Notes: a model not told the origin generated them from the letters alone. A DNA stretch of 15,897 bases from DASXRA01 sp046734315 (GCA_046734315.1 JBKPQY010000247.1:1-15897); one strand, 5' to 3'. Shown: positions 1 through 7,564, numbered from the stretch's first letter. A program made the numbers and translations.

Positions 1-178
1 CGACCCGATCTCGATTTTTATCGGCCTCACCCGGCGCGACCTGATGGCCCAGGCGGCCCGCTACCTCTTGTTCGGCGAGGGCGAGACCGGGTTGATGGTG
101 TACACGATCCTGCTGCGCTACTGGGAGTCGACGCCCGAAGAGGACGTGCGGCCCCTCATCTTCTTGATGTCCGACTGA
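1..178 (+). CDS. C-terminal end of an unrecognised protein (5'-truncated)
   Basis: The frame starting at base 2 is open from the window edge to a TGA at 176-178 and gives 58 residues ending in PLIFLMSD. The tail mixes short hydrophobic stretches (ISIFIGL, LMVYTILLRYW) with charged segments (STPEEDVR). Codon use is G/C-rich at third positions, as expected for a real gene here. I do not recognise the family; the tail of a membrane transporter is possible but unsupported. It ends 24 bases before the cyclase start, so the two genes may be co-transcribed. Confidence 0.5.
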   Translation, partial: DPISIFIGLTRRDLMAQAARYLLFGEGETGLMVYTILLRYWESTPEEDVRPLIFLMSD

Positions 179-202
179 CGCGGCGCTTCGGAGGACCGGC
201 GC

Positions 203-3200
203 ATGACGGAGCGGGAAGAGCTCGAAGGCGGCATCGCCGCTCTGGAGGCCCAGCGCGCCGTCCTGGGCGACGCGGTCGTCGACATCGCGCTCGCCGCGCT
301 GCGGGCCCGGCTCGCCCGCCTCGACGTACCCGAGCAGCAGCTCAAGCCGGTGACGATCCTGTTCGCGGACGTGGTGGAGTCCACGAGGCTGAGCCAGCGG
401 CTCGAACCCGAGGACGTTCAGGCTCTCATGGACGGCGCGCTCCGACGCTTCACGTCGATCGTCGAGTCGCAGCGCGGCCGGGTCTTCCAGTACGCTGGGG
501 ACGGCCTGCTGGCAGTCTTCGGCGCTGTCGAAGCGCGCGAGGACGATCCCGAGCGCGCCGTGCGCGCGGGGCTCGGGATCCTGGACGAGACCCGTCAGCT
601 TGCCCTCGAGGTCCATGCGCGTCACGGGAGCGACGTCTTCAACGTGCGCGTCGGCATCCATACCGGTCCGGTCTTGCTGGGCGGCGGTGTCGATGCCGAG
701 GGCAGTGTCCGTGGCATCGCCGTCAACATCGCCGCCCGCATGGAGCAGAGGGCGCCGCCGGGAGGCCTTCGCATCAGTCAGACGACGTACCGCCACGTCC
801 GCGGCATGTTCGACGTCGCCGAGGAGCCCCCGATCGTCCTCAAGGGCTTTTCCCATCCCCTTCGCAGCTACGTGGTACTGCGCTCCAGGCCCCCGGCGTT
901 CGGCGCGCCCAGCCGCGGCGTGGACGGTATCGAGACGCCTCTGATCGGCCGCGACGAGGAGCTCGCCCGGCTGATGGCCACGTCCAAGGCCGTGATCGAG
1001 CAGAAATCCCTGCTGGTGGTGACGGTGATCGGTGACGCCGGAATCGGCAAGACCCGATTGATGTCCGAGCTCCAGCGCTGGATCGAAGGACGCCCCGAGG
1101 CCGTGCAGCTCTTCCACGGCCGCGCTCAGCCGTACAGCGCCAGCGTGCCGTACGGCCTGCTACGCGCGCTGCTCGCCGAGCGCTTCGCCATCCTCGACGA
1201 CGACCCCCAGTCGGTTGCGCACGCCAAGCTGGCCGGCGGCTTCGGTGGGCTTTTCGGTAACCGCAGCGACGAGCAGATCGCGCTTGTCGGCCAGCTGATC
1301 GGACTGGACTACAGCGCGAGCCCGCATATCGCCGGCATCGCCGGCGACGGCAAGCAGCTCCGCGACCGCGCGTTTCACGCGCTGACACAGTATTTCCGGC
1401 TGCTGGCCCGGGAGCGGAATGCGAACGTCGTCGTGCTCCTGGACGATCTCCACTGGGCGGACGACGGCTCGCTCGACTTCATCGACTACATGGCGCAGGC
1501 ATGTCGCGACCTGCCGATGATGGTGCTGTGTCTGGCCCGCCCGACGCTGGACGAGCACCGTCCCGGGTGGGGCAGCCGCTTGCGCAACCACCAGCGCATC
1601 GACCTCGGCCCGCTCTCGAAGCGGAGCGCTCACCGGCTGCTCGAATCGCTGCTGAGCCGCCTTGGGCTGGTGCCGGCAGCGCTGTACGACGTCGTCACGA
1701 GCGATGCGGAAGGCAACCCGTATTTCATCGAGGAGCTGGTGGCGATGCTGATCGACGATGGCGTCATCGTCACCGATGGCGATCGGTGGCGTGTAGCGGC
1801 CGACCGGCTCGTCGAGATGCCGATCCCGTCGACGCTCGCCGGCGTGCTTCAAGCTCGTCTCGACGGGCTGCCGGCGGCGGAGAAACGAGCACTCCAGCTG
1901 GCCAGCGTGATCGGCCACGTGTTCTGGGACGAGCCGCTGCACGAGGCCGGGCCGGAGACGACCGAAGCGCTCGAGGGCTTGCGACGCCGCGATCTGATCC
2001 GCGCGCAGGAACCCAGCTCCTTCGAGGGAGTGCGTGAGTACGCGTTCAAGCATCACCTCTTGCATCAGGTGACGTACGACGGGGTGCTCAGGGGCGACAA
2101 GCGCCATCAGCATCGCCTGATCGCGGAGTGGCTCGTGGCCCGGAGCGGCGAGCGCTCCGGCGAGCTCTATGGCGTCATCGCCGATCATTACGAGCGTGCC
2201 GCTGACTCCGCGAGCGCCGCAGCCTACTGGCTCAAGGCGGCAGACGTGGCGGTCGGCGCCTATGCCGCCGAAGCGGCGCTGAGCTACCTCGGGAAAGCGC
2301 TCGATCTCACGTCGCCCGACGAGCCTGCACTCCGATACGAGCTGGTGAGGAAGCGCATCCACTTGTTGAACCTGATGGGCCGTCGGCGTGAGGAGGAGGG
2401 CCAGATCTCCGAGCTGGAACAGCTCGCCGAGACCTTGACCGATGATGCGAAGCGTGCGGGGGCGGCATCCCTTCGGGCCCGTCTCGCCCTCGTCACCGGT
2501 GACTTTCGAACTGGAGCCGCGGCGGCCGAACGAGCGGCGGCGCTGGCGGACAAGAGCGGCGCCACCCCGGTCGCGTTGCATGCGCGAAGCGTGTGGGCCA
2601 GTGCGGCAAGGTTCAGCGGCGACCATGTCCGCGCCCGAGTCCTCGCCGACGAGCTACTGCTGATGGCGCGCGCGGCTGGGGACCAGCGGCGATTGATCGA
2701 CGCGCTGCATTTGCAGGGCGGCCTGGCCACAAACGAAGGCCGATACAGCGCGGCGCGAGAGCACTACGTAAAGGCGCTGGAGCTGGCCCGCGCGATCAGG
2801 GACAAGGTGTTCGAAAGCGTGCAGCTGGCCAACCTCGGTGAGGTCGAGCGCGCGCTCGGGAACTACACGGCGACGGTCGATCGACTCGAGACCGCGCTCC
2901 GGCTGTGTCACGACGCCGGCGCCGCCGTGTTCCGGGGTCACTTCCTGGGAGAGCTCGCGGAGCTCGCCAACCTCCGCGACGACCCGGCGGCCGCGCTTGG
3001 CCTCGTGGCGGAAGGCCTCCCCATCGCCCGCGAGATGGCCCACCGCGATCTGGAGGCATGGATGCAGGTCGTCCAAGGGGACGCCCACCTGGCCCTCGGT
3101 CAGCTGACCGATGCGGCGGAGTCGTACCACCACGCACTTCGAACCTATCGCGATCTCGGCCGCACGAAGGAACGGCTCTATGCGTTTGCCGGGCTCGCCC

Positions 3201-3490
3201 GCGTGAACGCGGCGCTCGGCAATATCGAGGAGGCCCTGGCGAACGTGGCCCGGGTCGAAGCAGGGATCAGCCAGGGAGACGAGCCGAACGGCGGGCCGAG
3301 CCTGCTCTGGGCCTGTCACACGGTACTGGTCGCCGCGGGATCGCCCCGGGCGCAGGAGGTTCTGATCCGCGCCCATTCAATGTTGACCGAGAGGGCGAAG
3401 CTTCTCGACGAGGCCGACCGGCAGACGTTCCTCGGCAAGGTGCTGCCGCACCGCGCGATCATGAAAGCGTGCGCCGGGCCGTTAATCTAA
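203..3490 (+). CDS. Class III adenylate/guanylate cyclase domain, STAND/AAA ATPase and TPR repeats
   Basis: This is a 1095-residue multidomain signalling protein. Residues 1-40 form a probable coiled coil. Residues 48-225 are a class III nucleotidyl cyclase domain: the metal-binding aspartates are D56 (TILFADVVEST) and D100 (YAGDGLLAVFG), and the transition-state pair is N175 and R179 (AVNIAARME). The two usual adenine-selecting positions are not canonical: the Lys before the GD motif is Gln96, and the Asp/Thr three residues before N175 is Ile172. Residues 246-560 form a P-loop ATPase with Walker A GDAGIGKT (277-284), Walker B VVLLDDLHWAD (about 410-420) and GNPYFIEEL (504-512). From about 655 to the end the protein is alpha-helical and TPR-like. 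No signal peptide or membrane segment is visible, so it is probably cytosolic. The ATG is preceded by GGAGG (190-194) with 8 bases of spacing. This architecture is common in high-GC soil bacteria. The ligand and the nucleotide made cannot be read from the sequence. Confidence 0.93.
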   Translation: MTEREELEGGIAALEAQRAVLGDAVVDIALAALRARLARLDVPEQQLKPVTILFADVVESTRLSQRLEPEDVQALMDGALRRFTSIVESQRGRVFQYAGDGLLAVFGAVEAREDDPERAVRAGLGILDETRQLALEVHARHGSDVFNVRVGIHTGPVLLGGGVDAEGSVRGIAVNIAARMEQRAPPGGLRISQTTYRHVRGMFDVAEEPPIVLKGFSHPLRSYVVLRSRPPAFGAPSRGVDGIETPLIGRDEELARLMATSKAVIEQKSLLVVTVIGDAGIGKTRLMSELQRWIEGRPEAVQLFHGRAQPYSASVPYGLLRALLAERFAILDDDPQSVAHAKLAGGFGGLFGNRSDEQIALVGQLIGLDYSASPHIAGIAGDGKQLRDRAFHALTQYFRLLARERNANVVVLLDDLHWADDGSLDFIDYMAQACRDLPMMVLCLARPTLDEHRPGWGSRLRNHQRIDLGPLSKRSAHRLLESLLSRLGLVPAALYDVVTSDAEGNPYFIEELVAMLIDDGVIVTDGDRWRVAADRLVEMPIPSTLAGVLQARLDGLPAAEKRALQLASVIGHVFWDEPLHEAGPETTEALEGLRRRDLIRAQEPSSFEGVREYAFKHHLLHQVTYDGVLRGDKRHQHRLIAEWLVARSGERSGELYGVIADHYERAADSASAAAYWLKAADVAVGAYAAEAALSYLGKALDLTSPDEPALRYELVRKRIHLLNLMGRRREEEGQISELEQLAETLTDDAKRAGAASLRARLALVTGDFRTGAAAAERAAALADKSGATPVALHARSVWASAARFSGDHVRARVLADELLLMARAAGDQRRLIDALHLQGGLATNEGRYSAAREHYVKALELARAIRDKVFESVQLANLGEVERALGNYTATVDRLETALRLCHDAGAAVFRGHFLGELAELANLRDDPAAALGLVAEGLPIAREMAHRDLEAWMQVVQGDAHLALGQLTDAAESYHHALRTYRDLGRTKERLYAFAGLARVNAALGNIEEALANVARVEAGISQGDEPNGGPSLLWACHTVLVAAGSPRAQEVLIRAHSMLTERAKLLDEADRQTFLGKVLPHRAIMKACAGPLI

Positions 3491-3610
3491 TGAGCTGTTC
3501 TCCACCGCCCCCAACCTACGGCAATCCAAAATGACGTAAGGCCCCAGAATCAGACGGAACTGGCCCAGTCCGTGGTGCGCCTGGATTTGCCTGGCTCGTC
3601 CTGCAGTGGT

Positions 3611-3640
3611 AGCAGCTTGGCAGCGGCCGCATGAGCTGCT
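3611..3640. repeat. 7-bp inverted repeat before the small HTH-like frame
   Basis: AGCAGCT at 3611-3617 and AGCTGCT at 3634-3640 are perfect reverse complements separated by 16 bases. They end 7 bases before the Shine-Dalgarno at 3648-3653. It could be an operator half-site pair or an RNA hairpin affecting translation of the 3660 frame. There is no T-run, so it is not a typical terminator. A 7-bp arm can arise by chance in GC-rich DNA. Confidence 0.3.
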
Positions 3641-3647
3641 TCTGATC

Positions 3648-3653
3648 AGGAGG
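3648..3653 (+). promoter_or_regulatory. Strong Shine-Dalgarno for the frame starting at 3660
   Basis: AGGAGG lies 6 bases upstream of the ATG at 3660. This is close to ideal and stronger than the site before the response regulator ATG at 3978, where no good Shine-Dalgarno is visible. It is the main reason to treat the 3660 frame as a former or present gene. Confidence 0.55.
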
Positions 3654-3659
3654 AACGTG

Positions 3660-3975
3660 ATGAATGAGCCAGCTCCTAACCGGCGCCTGTTGAGACAACC
3701 CACGACTGCCGAAATAGAACGGATCGCGCGACTGCCCCGTGGAAACGCTCTCAGTTCCGATGATTGTGGTTGCGGTTCAACGAGAAACCACCTGTTCGCG
3801 CACGACCGCCTACCGAGCCGTCTCAGACGCCTTCGCCGCAGGCGTCCTGCTCCCGACCGCTCGCCTGATGCTGAGAGGAGAACCCGATACCCACCGGTCC
3901 TTTGGTTGCTCGAGCGAAGACAGTGGCAACAGCGCCCATGCTCGACTGTCGTATACTTTTCGGGACAGTAGCTGA
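3660..3975 (+). pseudogene. Small helix-turn-helix-like protein, apparently frameshifted
   Basis: The ATG at 3660 follows a strong AGGAGG. The first ~30 codons read plausibly (TTAEIERIARLPRGNAL). After that the frame turns Arg-rich, typical of out-of-frame high-GC DNA, and stops at 3969-3971. The neighbouring frame, open from 3739 to a TGA at 3973-3975, has balanced composition and contains CSRTTAYRAVSDAFAAGVL, which looks like the recognition part of a helix-turn-helix. The switch falls at a CTCTC run (3748-3752). Restoring one lost TC would read NALSVPMIVVAVQRETT and give one protein of about 105 residues. The restored stop lies 2 bases before the response regulator ATG, suggesting translational coupling and a regulatory role. 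A real mutation, a sequencing or assembly error and programmed frameshifting are all possible. The HTH assignment is by eye. Alternatively only the unshifted 103-residue frame (stop 3971) is made. Confidence 0.45.
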
Positions 3976-3977
3976 CC

Positions 3978-4658
3978 ATGCAGTGTCTCGTGATCGAGGA
4001 CGACGCCGACACCGCTCGTTACATCAGCAATGGCCTCAGGGAGGCCGGCTTCACGGTGGTCTGTTGCCGCAACGGCGCGGATGGCTTACATCTTGCGACA
4101 ACCGAGCGTTGGGACGTTGTAATCCTCGACCGGATGCTCCCTGGCGATATCGACGGATTGTCGATCGTTCATGCGGTTCGGACCCTCGGTAAGACGACGC
4201 CGGTCCTGATCTTGAGCGCCCTCGCCAGCTTGGACGAGCGCGTGCGCGGACTTCGTGGCGGCGGGGACGATTATCTGACGAAGCCGTTCGCGTTCTCCGA
4301 GCTCCTCGCGCGAGTGCACGCACTCTTGCGCCGTGCGGGCATGAAAGAGGATGTGTCCGAGCTGCAGATCGCCGATTTGAAACTCGATTTGAGACGACGC
4401 AGGGCCGAGCGGGCGAACAAGCCGATCGCGCTGCAGCCGCGTGAGTTCCGCCTTCTCGAGTATCTGGTTCGGCATCAGGGACAGGTGGTCACGCGCACCA
4501 TGCTCCTCGAGGCGGTCTGGGACTATCATTTCGATCCGCAGACGAATGCGATCGACGTGCAGATCAGCCGACTGCGGCAAAAGATCGACAGGGACTTCTC
4601 GCCGCCGCTGCTGCATACCGTGCGCGGCGTCGGCTACATGGTGTGCGTCGATGACTAG
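3978..4658 (+). CDS. OmpR/PhoB-family response regulator
   Basis: This is a 226-residue transcription factor with an N-terminal receiver domain (about 1-115). The acidic pocket is E7-D8-D9, the phospho-acceptor is D51 (VVILDRMLPG) and the conserved lysine is K102 (DDYLTKPF). The C-terminal winged helix (about 128-224) contains LQPREFRLLEYLV, VVTRTMLLEAVW and IDVQISRLRQKID, and ends at HTVRGVGYMV. All are hallmarks of the OmpR class, and the length is normal. Its stop overlaps the kinase start by 8 bases, so the pair is translationally coupled. The likely target is the RND efflux operon downstream, as for CusR/CzcR-type systems; this is inferred from position. The upstream Shine-Dalgarno is weak, so translation may be coupled to the preceding small frame. 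Confidence 0.95.
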   Translation: MQCLVIEDDADTARYISNGLREAGFTVVCCRNGADGLHLATTERWDVVILDRMLPGDIDGLSIVHAVRTLGKTTPVLILSALASLDERVRGLRGGGDDYLTKPFAFSELLARVHALLRRAGMKEDVSELQIADLKLDLRRRRAERANKPIALQPREFRLLEYLVRHQGQVVTRTMLLEAVWDYHFDPQTNAIDVQISRLRQKIDRDFSPPLLHTVRGVGYMVCVDD

Positions 4659-6012
4659 GCTACCGGAAAGCGTGGCGTTCCGCCTCGCGCTCGGATATGG
4701 CGTGCTGGTCGTCGGAACGATGGTGGTGATTTCAGCCGCCCTGTATTTTGGGACTGTTTTCGTCATCGATCGTGGAATCGACGCGACACTGTCGAAGATC
4801 TCTCAGGAGCTGAACGATCGGTTCGAGGCCGGCGGCGCCCAGGCACTTCAACGCAGGATCCAGCAGCTCCTCACGGATGGTATCGACCAGGACACTGAGG
4901 TCTATTCGCTTCTCGACGTTGACGGACGACACATCGTGGGCAACGTTTCTGCCTTGGGCCGCGGAACGCCGCTTGATCGACTGACCGATCAGACGATTAC
5001 CCGTGATGGTCGGCCATCGACCAGTCGGGTCCTGCCGCACCGACTGTCGAACGGCAACCTGCTCGTGGTGGGCCGAGATCTGCGTGACGTGTGGGCGATA
5101 CAGCAGCTCGTCGTGCGCGCACTTTTCCTCGGAGGGGTCGTCGCGCTGGTGCTCGCCGTTGGGGGCGCCGTGTTGTTTCGCCGGCAGCTCGAACATCGAA
5201 TGGCTGCCATCCGGCACACTGCTCTAGAGATCGAGGCCGGCGATTTAAGCCGTCGCATCCCCGTGCTGGGTGAGGACGACGAGTTCACTCGGCTAAGTCG
5301 CGATATCAACCGCATGCTCGATCGGATCCAGCATCTTATGGAGGGGGTCCGCGACGTATCGAATGCCATCGCGCACGATCTCCGAACGCCGCTCGGCCGT
5401 ATTCGTAGCCGCCTCGATGAGGTGCTGCGGCCCGAGGCAACCCCGAAGCAGCTTCTCGAGGCGGCCGCGGCCAGCATTGACGGCATCGACGAGGTGATCG
5501 CGATCTTCGATAAGCTCTTGCAAATCGCCGAGGCGGAGTCACAGACCCGCCGCCAGAGCTTCCAGCCGGTCGCGCTGAATGACATCCTCACGGAGGTTGT
5601 GGAGCTCTATGACGCTGCAGCCGAGGCCAACGGCGTGGCGCTCGTTCTCGATGTGGTCGGAAAGCCGATGACGCTTGGTGATAAGGAGCTCCTCGCGAGT
5701 GCGACAGCTAACCTCGTCGACAACGCGATCAAGTACGGCGGCAGCGGAGCGACTGTGCGAGTTGGAACGCGAGAAGAGCGGGAGACGGTGTCGATCATGG
5801 TCCAGGACCAGGGCCCTGGCATCCCACCCGAGGAGAGAACGAAGGTCGTCACGCGGTTCTATCGTCTCGATCGGAGCCGGAGCCTTCCCGGAAATGGGCT
5901 TGGCTTGGCCATCGTGACGGCCATCAGTCATCTGCACGGCGGCAGGCTCTCCTTGGAGGATGCCGTCCCTGGCCTGCTCGCTCGCATCGTTCTGCCGCGC
6001 GCGGCGGCCTGA
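4651..6012 (+). CDS. Sensor histidine kinase (two TM segments, HAMP, HisKA, HATPase)
   Basis: This is a 453-residue membrane kinase. TM1 spans about residues 12-36 (ALGYGVLVVGTMVVISAALY). A periplasmic sensor of roughly 115 residues (about 40-152) follows, then TM2 at about 154-176 (VVRALFLGGVVALVLAVGG). HAMP covers about 177-228. The phospho-acceptor is His242 in AIAHDLRTPLGR. The ATPase domain has the N-box LVDNAIKYG (355-363), G1 DQGPGIP (386-392) and G2 GNGLGLAIV (414-422). The frame is also open upstream, but that part is an antiregister copy of the response regulator. The ATG at 4651 gives a normal membrane-kinase N-terminus and the usual short overlap with its partner. The periplasmic domain has no obvious Cys, Met or His metal-binding cluster, so the signal is unknown; a metal signal would be inferred only from the adjacent pump. 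Confidence 0.94.
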   Translation: MTRLPESVAFRLALGYGVLVVGTMVVISAALYFGTVFVIDRGIDATLSKISQELNDRFEAGGAQALQRRIQQLLTDGIDQDTEVYSLLDVDGRHIVGNVSALGRGTPLDRLTDQTITRDGRPSTSRVLPHRLSNGNLLVVGRDLRDVWAIQQLVVRALFLGGVVALVLAVGGAVLFRRQLEHRMAAIRHTALEIEAGDLSRRIPVLGEDDEFTRLSRDINRMLDRIQHLMEGVRDVSNAIAHDLRTPLGRIRSRLDEVLRPEATPKQLLEAAAASIDGIDEVIAIFDKLLQIAEAESQTRRQSFQPVALNDILTEVVELYDAAAEANGVALVLDVVGKPMTLGDKELLASATANLVDNAIKYGGSGATVRVGTREERETVSIMVQDQGPGIPPEERTKVVTRFYRLDRSRSLPGNGLGLAIVTAISHLHGGRLSLEDAVPGLLARIVLPRAAA

Positions 6013-6044
6013 CCCCTTCGTATCGCATCTTCGCTTCGCACGAG

Positions 6045-6061
6045 CCGGCCGAGGAGGCCGG
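6045..6061. repeat. GC-rich hairpin after the kinase gene
   Basis: CCGGCC (6045-6050) and GGCCGG (6056-6061) can pair around a GAGGA loop, 33 bases after the kinase stop. No T-run follows, so it is a poor match to an intrinsic terminator. It may attenuate transcription between the regulator pair and the pump operon, or stabilise an RNA end. Short GC palindromes are common in this composition. Confidence 0.3.
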
Positions 6062-6064
6062 ACC

Positions 6065-6078
6065 TTACCAAACGGTAA
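6065..6078. promoter_or_regulatory. 14-bp palindrome, candidate operator of the efflux operon
   Basis: TTACC-AAAC-GGTAA is a perfect 5-bp inverted repeat with a 4-base centre. It is AT-richer than its surroundings and lies 55 bases before the small ORF and 165 bases before the membrane fusion protein. Dyads of this size with an A/C-rich centre suit dimeric repressors such as the TetR family, but no such regulator is seen in this window. OmpR-family regulators more often bind direct repeats. No convincing -35/-10 pair was identified beside it. Confidence 0.35.
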
Positions 6079-6132
6079 TGTGTCGGAAACAGTGTGGACA
6101 GGCACCGCGGAGTAACTTGTCCTATCGCCTTT

Positions 6133-6246
6133 ATGATCGCCTTGGTGGTCGCGACGGGAATCGTTCCAGTCCTCGTCGGCGCTACGGCCGTTTTCACCCC
6201 GGGGACCCACGAGGGAATCACCAACGGGGCAACGGCAATGGCATGA
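6133..6246 (+). CDS. Candidate 37-residue small membrane protein
   Basis: An ATG at 6133 opens a 37-codon frame ending at TGA 6244-6246. It overlaps the membrane fusion protein start by ATGA, the classic arrangement for translational coupling. The product begins MIALVVATGIVPVLVGATAV, long enough for one membrane helix, followed by a short polar tail (FTPGTHEGITNGATAMA). Third codon positions are mostly G/C, as in genes nearby. No ideal Shine-Dalgarno is present: a GGAG at 6109-6112 is 20 bases away. The frame is also open upstream to GTG 6094, which would add 13 residues. One-helix partners of RND pumps are known (AcrZ with AcrB), but I see no sequence similarity to AcrZ. It may be chance, or a leader whose translation sets expression of the pump genes. 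Confidence 0.4.
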   Translation: MIALVVATGIVPVLVGATAVFTPGTHEGITNGATAMA

Positions 6247-7541
6247 ACGGACGCAAGCGCATTGGCATCATTTTAGGGGTCGGCATCGTGATCGGGCTGG
6301 TGATCGGCGCCGCCATGAGCGAACGCCTCGCCCCGCTTGCCGGACTCAGCCCCGAGCGCGTCACGACGGCGGAGTCGCCGACGCCGGCGACGCGGAATGA
6401 GAGTCCGCATCCCGAGCCGAACGTCGTCACGTTCGGCGAGCAGGAAGGGGGCCGTGTTAGGGTCGAGCCCGTCCAGCTTCGGTCGTTTCGCGAAGAGAGG
6501 ACCGCCGTCGGCCGGATCGCCTTCAATGACGAGCGGACGACCGCGATCTTCGCGCCCTTCCAGGGGCGTGTGGTGCGTCTCATCGCCAGGCCCGGCGACG
6601 TGATTCATCCCGGCAGCCCACTGCTGGTCATCGACTCACCCGATCTGGTTCAGGCCAACGCCGACCTGATTGCGGCCAGCCAGGCCGTGAAGAAAGCCGG
6701 GACACAGTTGAGTTTGGCCGAACGCGTGGCCAAACGACAGCAGCTTCTCTTCGAGGCCGGAGCGGGCGCGTTCAAGGATCTCGAGCAGGCGGCGACCGAT
6801 TTCATGAACGCCCAGAACGATCTGAAAGCGACCGAAGGCCAGCTCACGGCGGCGCGCAATCGCCTGCGGGCTCCCTTCGGGAAGAACGACTCGGAGATCG
6901 CGAAGATCGAAGCAACACATCAAGTCGATCGCGTGGCGGAAATCCTTTCCCCGATTGCGGGCACGGTGACGGCCCGCAAAGTGAGCCCAGGGCAGTTCGT
7001 TCGTGCCGACAACACCGATCCGATGTTCTCGGTCGGGGACCTGTCGTCGATGTGGATGATCGCAAACGTGGCCGAGACGGACATCCCGCTGATCAGAGTT
7101 GGCCAAAACGTCGTGGTCCAGGTGATGGCCTACCCGCGCGAAATCTTTCGCGCGCGCATCACCTACCTCGGGGCCTCCGTCGATCCCGCGGTGCACCGTC
7201 TCACGGTGCGCGCCGAGATCCAGAACCCTGAGAACAAGCTCAAGCCGGACATGTTCGCCACTTTTCAGATCATGATCGGCGGCCCGACCCCGTCACCGAG
7301 CGTGCCGGTGGGCGCCGTCGTACGCGAGGGTGACGGCACGATGTCCGTCTTCGTCACGATGGACCGCCAGCGCCTCGTCAAGCGGGTGGTCAAGGTCGGC
7401 CTCCAGCAAGACGGGTTCGTCCAGATCGTGGAAGGGCTTAAGCCCGGGGAGCTGGTCGCGACCGAGTCGGCGCTGTTCCTGGACAACGCGTCGGCTGCGG
7501 CGTCGACGGAGAGCCCCGCGTCTCCGGGCGCCTCGTACTGA
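6243..7541 (+). CDS. RND efflux membrane fusion (periplasmic adaptor) protein, CzcB/CusB-like
   Basis: This 432-residue adaptor links the inner-membrane pump to the outer-membrane channel. Residues 6-25 are a hydrophobic anchor (IGIILGVGIVIGLVIGAAM) without a lipobox cysteine. A Pro/Thr/Glu-rich linker follows, then a first beta-barrel piece (AVGRIAFNDERT). The lipoyl half-motif (GRVVRLIARPGDVIHPGSPL) leads into SPDLVQANADL and a coiled-coil hairpin (about 135-215). The second lipoyl half is ILSPIAGTVTARKVSPGQFV, followed by the barrel LSSMWMIANVAETDIPLIRVG and a C-terminal membrane-proximal domain. AVGRIAFNDERT and the SPIAGTV/VGDLSSMW block are typical of heavy-metal RND adaptors. No Met- or His-rich metal-binding N-terminus or extra C-terminal domain is seen. 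The frame is open upstream to 6078, but ATG 6243 gives a proper membrane anchor directly after MNGRKR and overlaps the stop of the small ORF. Confidence 0.92.
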   Translation: MNGRKRIGIILGVGIVIGLVIGAAMSERLAPLAGLSPERVTTAESPTPATRNESPHPEPNVVTFGEQEGGRVRVEPVQLRSFREERTAVGRIAFNDERTTAIFAPFQGRVVRLIARPGDVIHPGSPLLVIDSPDLVQANADLIAASQAVKKAGTQLSLAERVAKRQQLLFEAGAGAFKDLEQAATDFMNAQNDLKATEGQLTAARNRLRAPFGKNDSEIAKIEATHQVDRVAEILSPIAGTVTARKVSPGQFVRADNTDPMFSVGDLSSMWMIANVAETDIPLIRVGQNVVVQVMAYPREIFRARITYLGASVDPAVHRLTVRAEIQNPENKLKPDMFATFQIMIGGPTPSPSVPVGAVVREGDGTMSVFVTMDRQRLVKRVVKVGLQQDGFVQIVEGLKPGELVATESALFLDNASAAASTESPASPGASY

Positions 7542-7564
7542 TCGCCGTGGCTGCGTGTGCGGCC

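Larger units (their letters stand above)
3491..3659. other. Intergenic stretch, no gene seen
   Basis: This stretch lies between the cyclase stop and the Shine-Dalgarno-led small frame at 3660. I see no credible ORF, tRNA or intrinsic terminator with a T-tract. The one structure noted is the inverted repeat at 3611-3640, listed separately. A promoter for the downstream regulator genes probably lies here or within the next 300 bases, but no convincing -35/-10 pair is visible. Confidence 0.5.

Noticed and set aside
1160..2626. Long minus-strand ORF of 488 residues inside the cyclase gene
   Set aside because: It is antisense to a clearly coding gene with recognised motifs. Its product is Arg/Gln/Leu-rich without domains, as expected for the reverse frame of high-GC coding DNA.
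3952..3957. TATACT resembling a -10 box just before the response regulator
   Set aside because: No matching -35 hexamer at 16-18 bases, and it overlaps the candidate HTH frame; too weak to call.
4441..4650. N-terminal extension of the histidine kinase from GTG 4441
   Set aside because: It lies inside the response regulator winged-helix domain in another frame. ATG 4651 gives the expected short overlap and membrane N-terminus.
6078..6242. N-terminal extension of the membrane fusion protein from ATG 6078
   Set aside because: The extra 55 residues are Arg/Gly/Asn-rich and would put the membrane anchor in the interior. ATG 6243 gives a normal adaptor N-terminus.
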